Source: Chitinophaga polysaccharea (lineage in GTDB: Bacteria; Bacteroidota; Bacteroidia; Chitinophagales; Chitinophagaceae). From it: DNA of 64,000 nucleotides. Numbering within the stretch: the stretch's first letter is position 1; every line of letters begins with the position of its first letter. Below, one piece after another: positions 63,969 through 64,000 of this stretch. The position numbers were made by a program, and so were the translations under genes. The stretch is taken from assembly GCF_007829335.1 (NCBI RefSeq), contig NZ_VIWO01000001.1:1736001-1800000 (forward strand), in the 5' to 3' direction. The notes below the pieces were generated by a model that saw only the letters and a program-made list of their open reading frames with translations, did no database searches and was not told where the DNA came from.

Positions 63969-64000
63969 GGATGACACAAATAAAAAAGGAAAAGTCACGA

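Overview
The window looks like chromosomal DNA of a gliding, type IX secretion (T9SS) Bacteroidota, most likely Chitinophagaceae (Chitinophaga-like). I infer this from an SprA fragment, several proteins with the gliding motility-associated C-terminal domain (T9SS type B cargo), a PorP/SprF partner protein, a PorE-like OmpA protein, a TonB-dependent receptor with a carboxypeptidase-regulatory N-terminus, and Bacteroidota -7 boxes (TAnnTTTG) in front of many genes. No rRNA, tRNA, CRISPR array, prophage or complete insertion sequence was recognised.

Layout. 1-4.4 kb: 3' part of sprA. 4.5-8.5 kb: a likely operon of a small Cys/His membrane protein, a TonB-dependent receptor and a BNR-repeat lipoprotein with a CxCC motif. 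8.5-8.7 kb: an unlisted 54-codon gene on the minus strand with its own promoter and a shared terminator. 8.9-16.7 kb: a minus-strand run of lnt, an alpha/beta hydrolase, two related T9SS type B cargo proteins and an SDR oxidoreductase. 16.8-30.6 kb: housekeeping genes (guaB, dprA, an e(P4)-type acid phosphatase, a PorE-like protein, queE, folD, pckA, aminopeptidase P, pssA, purS, rsmI, an AlkZ-like protein). 30.6-38.5 kb: M1 peptidase, a patatin homologue with altered catalytic motifs, DinB, an ECF sigma / membrane protein / HMA-like operon divergent from a CDF metal transporter, rsmG, a glycosyltransferase. 38.6-44.8 kb: tgt, lptF/G, a mitochondrial-type citrate synthase and recG, which seems to lack a normal start codon. 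45-49.7 kb: a 1,235-residue SBBP/PKD type B cargo protein with its PorP/SprF partner. 49.8-64 kb: glcD-type oxidase, an outer-membrane barrel, a phosphonatase-like HAD / FAD oxidoreductase pair, a LOG-family protein, an O-methyltransferase, a glucosaminidase-LysM protein, hpt, a VWA protein, an RlmK-like methyltransferase, dnaJ, grpE and an RlmI-like methyltransferase.

The less expected signals are between genes: two families of palindromic intergenic repeats (CGCAAAG-type and AGCAAAAAGC-type), several -7 boxes lying only 3-5 nt before the start codon (predicted leaderless or near-leaderless mRNAs), and a possible small RNA upstream of the LOG gene. No dramatic new defence or biosynthetic system is visible. 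The best candidates for something undescribed are the 54-codon gene, the altered patatin, the recG start, and the Cys-rich TonB operon.
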